Part shown: positions 5,661 through 6,642 of the stretch, in pieces
Layout of the letters: each line of letters begins with the position of its first letter
Position numbering within the stretch: position 1 is the first letter of the stretch
Assembly (NCBI GenBank): GCA_903821805.1
Contig: CAIJNA010000118.1
Coordinates: 1 to 6,642 of the forward strand
DNA length: 6,642 nt
Reading direction: 5' to 3'
Source of the DNA: an uncultured Campylobacterota bacterium
GTDB taxonomy: Bacteria; Campylobacterota; Campylobacteria; Campylobacterales; Arcobacteraceae
Translations under genes and position numbers: made by a program
Notes under the pieces: generated by a model
The model's input: only the letters and a program-made list of their open reading frames with translations
What the model was told of the DNA's origin: nothing
Databases searched by the model: none

Positions 5661-6642
5661 AAACTTCCACCCAACTTTTAATATTATTTTTCCAACTCGA
5701 TAAACCATAAATAATAGGTATATTTGGAGCTGTATTTTTCTTATTTAATTCCGAAACAACTTCTGTTAATTTGGTTGAAATTTGGTTTATACTGTCAACT
5801 TTATAGTAAACAATTCCAGACTTATCAAATAAATCGTAAGGTAGCCAACTTCCAGTTATAACAATATTATTTGCATACAAGAATTCTTGCATACTTCCAG
5901 AAAAACTGTCAGTTTTTAGAACATTAATCATAATGTCACTAGCAAGTTTGATATAGGCATTTTGATCCTCATACAAAAAATCCTCAAGAACCAAGTAGTC
6001 AATGTTTGTTTTGGATAAAATATTTTTTATACTCTCTTTATAAAACTTATCTCCGTATGTCATGGGAAAAATAAATTGTATTTTATTAATAATTTCAGGA
6101 TCAAGCATTAAAATATTTTTGATGATTTCCTCGTGCTGCTGAGCTTTTGTAGAATTGTATCCACAAGAAACTATCGTTTTTGTTTGTGAATATCCAAGAA
6201 TTTGCTTAATCTCTAATGCATTTTTTGTTCTATTTGAATCTATAAAATCAAGTGTTTCCAAACCAAATCGACAAACTCGTAACTTCTCCTCAAATGCTCC
6301 ATAGTATTCGATAAAACTTTTTTGCGACAATACATTTGTGAATGTTATTGTTTTTGCTTTTTTGTACAAAAATTTTTGAATCCATCTTTTAAAGCCATTC
6401 ATACGATAAAAATCACTTCCATAAATAGTAAGGATTAAATTATTTTTAGCCAGTATTGTGTAAATTAAAATGTAAAAAACATAAACAAAATGTATATTTA
6501 TAGCCTTGAAAGAATTGCAAGAAAGAAACTTTCCAATAAAATACATTCTAAAAATCATATGTATTTTCGGTAATTTCAAATACTTTTCAAAAGATTTTGC
6601 ATAGCTATCTTCAATATTATTATCACCATCAAAAAACTTTAA
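5653..6642 (-). CDS. Glycosyltransferase, GT-B fold, distant WecF resemblance (5' end cut by window edge)
   Basis: The frame runs open to the right edge, giving 329 codons without a stop. The upstream codons read sensibly (LKFFDGDNNIEDSYAKS), so the true start is probably outside. The TTG at 6579 is an internal leucine codon. Numbering from the first complete codon at 6642: a hydrophobic INIHFVYVF stretch near 48-56, LTIYGSDFYR at 71-80, a linker-like VCRFGLE near 123-129, IVSCGYN at 157-163 and FIFPMTYGD near 190-198. TDSFSGSMQE near 244-253 has Asp245 and Glu253, a D-x7-E spacing where many GT4 enzymes have E-x7-E. The PM-YG element followed by a helix, and the C-terminal SSWKNNIKSW, recall the Fuc4NAc transferase WecF (GT56) and related polysaccharide enzymes, but only loosely. 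It is presumably a cytoplasmic sugar transferase for the same glycan. The donor is unknown. Confidence 0.72.
   Translation of the reverse strand, partial: LKFFDGDNNIEDSYAKSFEKYLKLPKIHMIFRMYFIGKFLSCNSFKAINIHFVYVFYILIYTILAKNNLILTIYGSDFYRMNGFKRWIQKFLYKKAKTITFTNVLSQKSFIEYYGAFEEKLRVCRFGLETLDFIDSNRTKNALEIKQILGYSQTKTIVSCGYNSTKAQQHEEIIKNILMLDPEIINKIQFIFPMTYGDKFYKESIKNILSKTNIDYLVLEDFLYEDQNAYIKLASDIMINVLKTDSFSGSMQEFLYANNIVITGSWLPYDLFDKSGIVYYKVDSINQISTKLTEVVSELNKKNTAPNIPIIYGLSSWKNNIKSWVEVYE
5664..5672 (-). promoter_or_regulatory. Ribosome binding site for the 5660-4497 glycosyltransferase
   Basis: The minus-strand sequence GGGTGGAAG precedes the ATG at 5660-5658 with 3 bases between. GGTGG lies 6 bases from the ATG and is the likelier pairing site. 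It favours this ATG over the one at 5708-5706, whose 16 added residues only shift-read the upstream gene. Confidence 0.5.

Noticed and set aside
1..6642. Promoter, terminator, CRISPR, insertion sequence or tRNA within the block
   Set aside because: No non-coding stretch exists between the genes. No inverted-repeat stem with a T run, no repeat array and no transposase-like frame was seen on either strand by eye.

Overview
The window is a single, fully packed block of genes, all read on the minus strand (right to left), with no intergenic gap. The base composition is uniformly AT-rich (about 30% GC by eye). The proteins and the gene order A-C-D-E-F match the Campylobacter-type pgl (protein glycosylation) locus, so the source is most likely a member of the Campylobacterota. 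The genus cannot be read from this sequence.

Layout in transcription order: (1) 6642-5653, a GT-B glycosyltransferase whose 5' end lies beyond the right edge. (2) 5660-4497, a second GT-B glycosyltransferase of unknown specificity. (3) 4500-3358, a PglA-like family 4 glycosyltransferase with a TTG start. (4) 3374-2781, PglC, the initiating phosphoglycosyltransferase. (5) 2784-2188, PglD, acetyltransferase. (6) 2191-1082, PglE, aminotransferase. (7) 1085-1, PglF, dehydratase, whose C-terminal part lies beyond the left edge. Each gene overlaps the next by 4 to 17 bases, which points to one transcript with coupled translation. No promoter, terminator, RNA gene, mobile element, repeat or CRISPR array was seen.

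How the genes work together: PglF, PglE and PglD would convert UDP-GlcNAc to UDP-N,N'-diacetylbacillosamine. PglC would move the phosphosugar onto undecaprenyl phosphate at the inner membrane, and the PglA-like enzyme would add the second sugar. The two upstream glycosyltransferases probably extend or vary the glycan. No oligosaccharyltransferase (PglB), flippase (PglK) or polymerase is inside the window. The end use (N-glycan, or a bacillosamine-initiated surface polysaccharide) therefore cannot be decided here.

This is a recognisable pathway rather than a new system. The parts with most unknown content are the two upstream glycosyltransferases. Three annotated starts need care: the longest open frames of the 5660-4497, 4500-3358 and 2191-1082 genes begin upstream of the better-supported starts.
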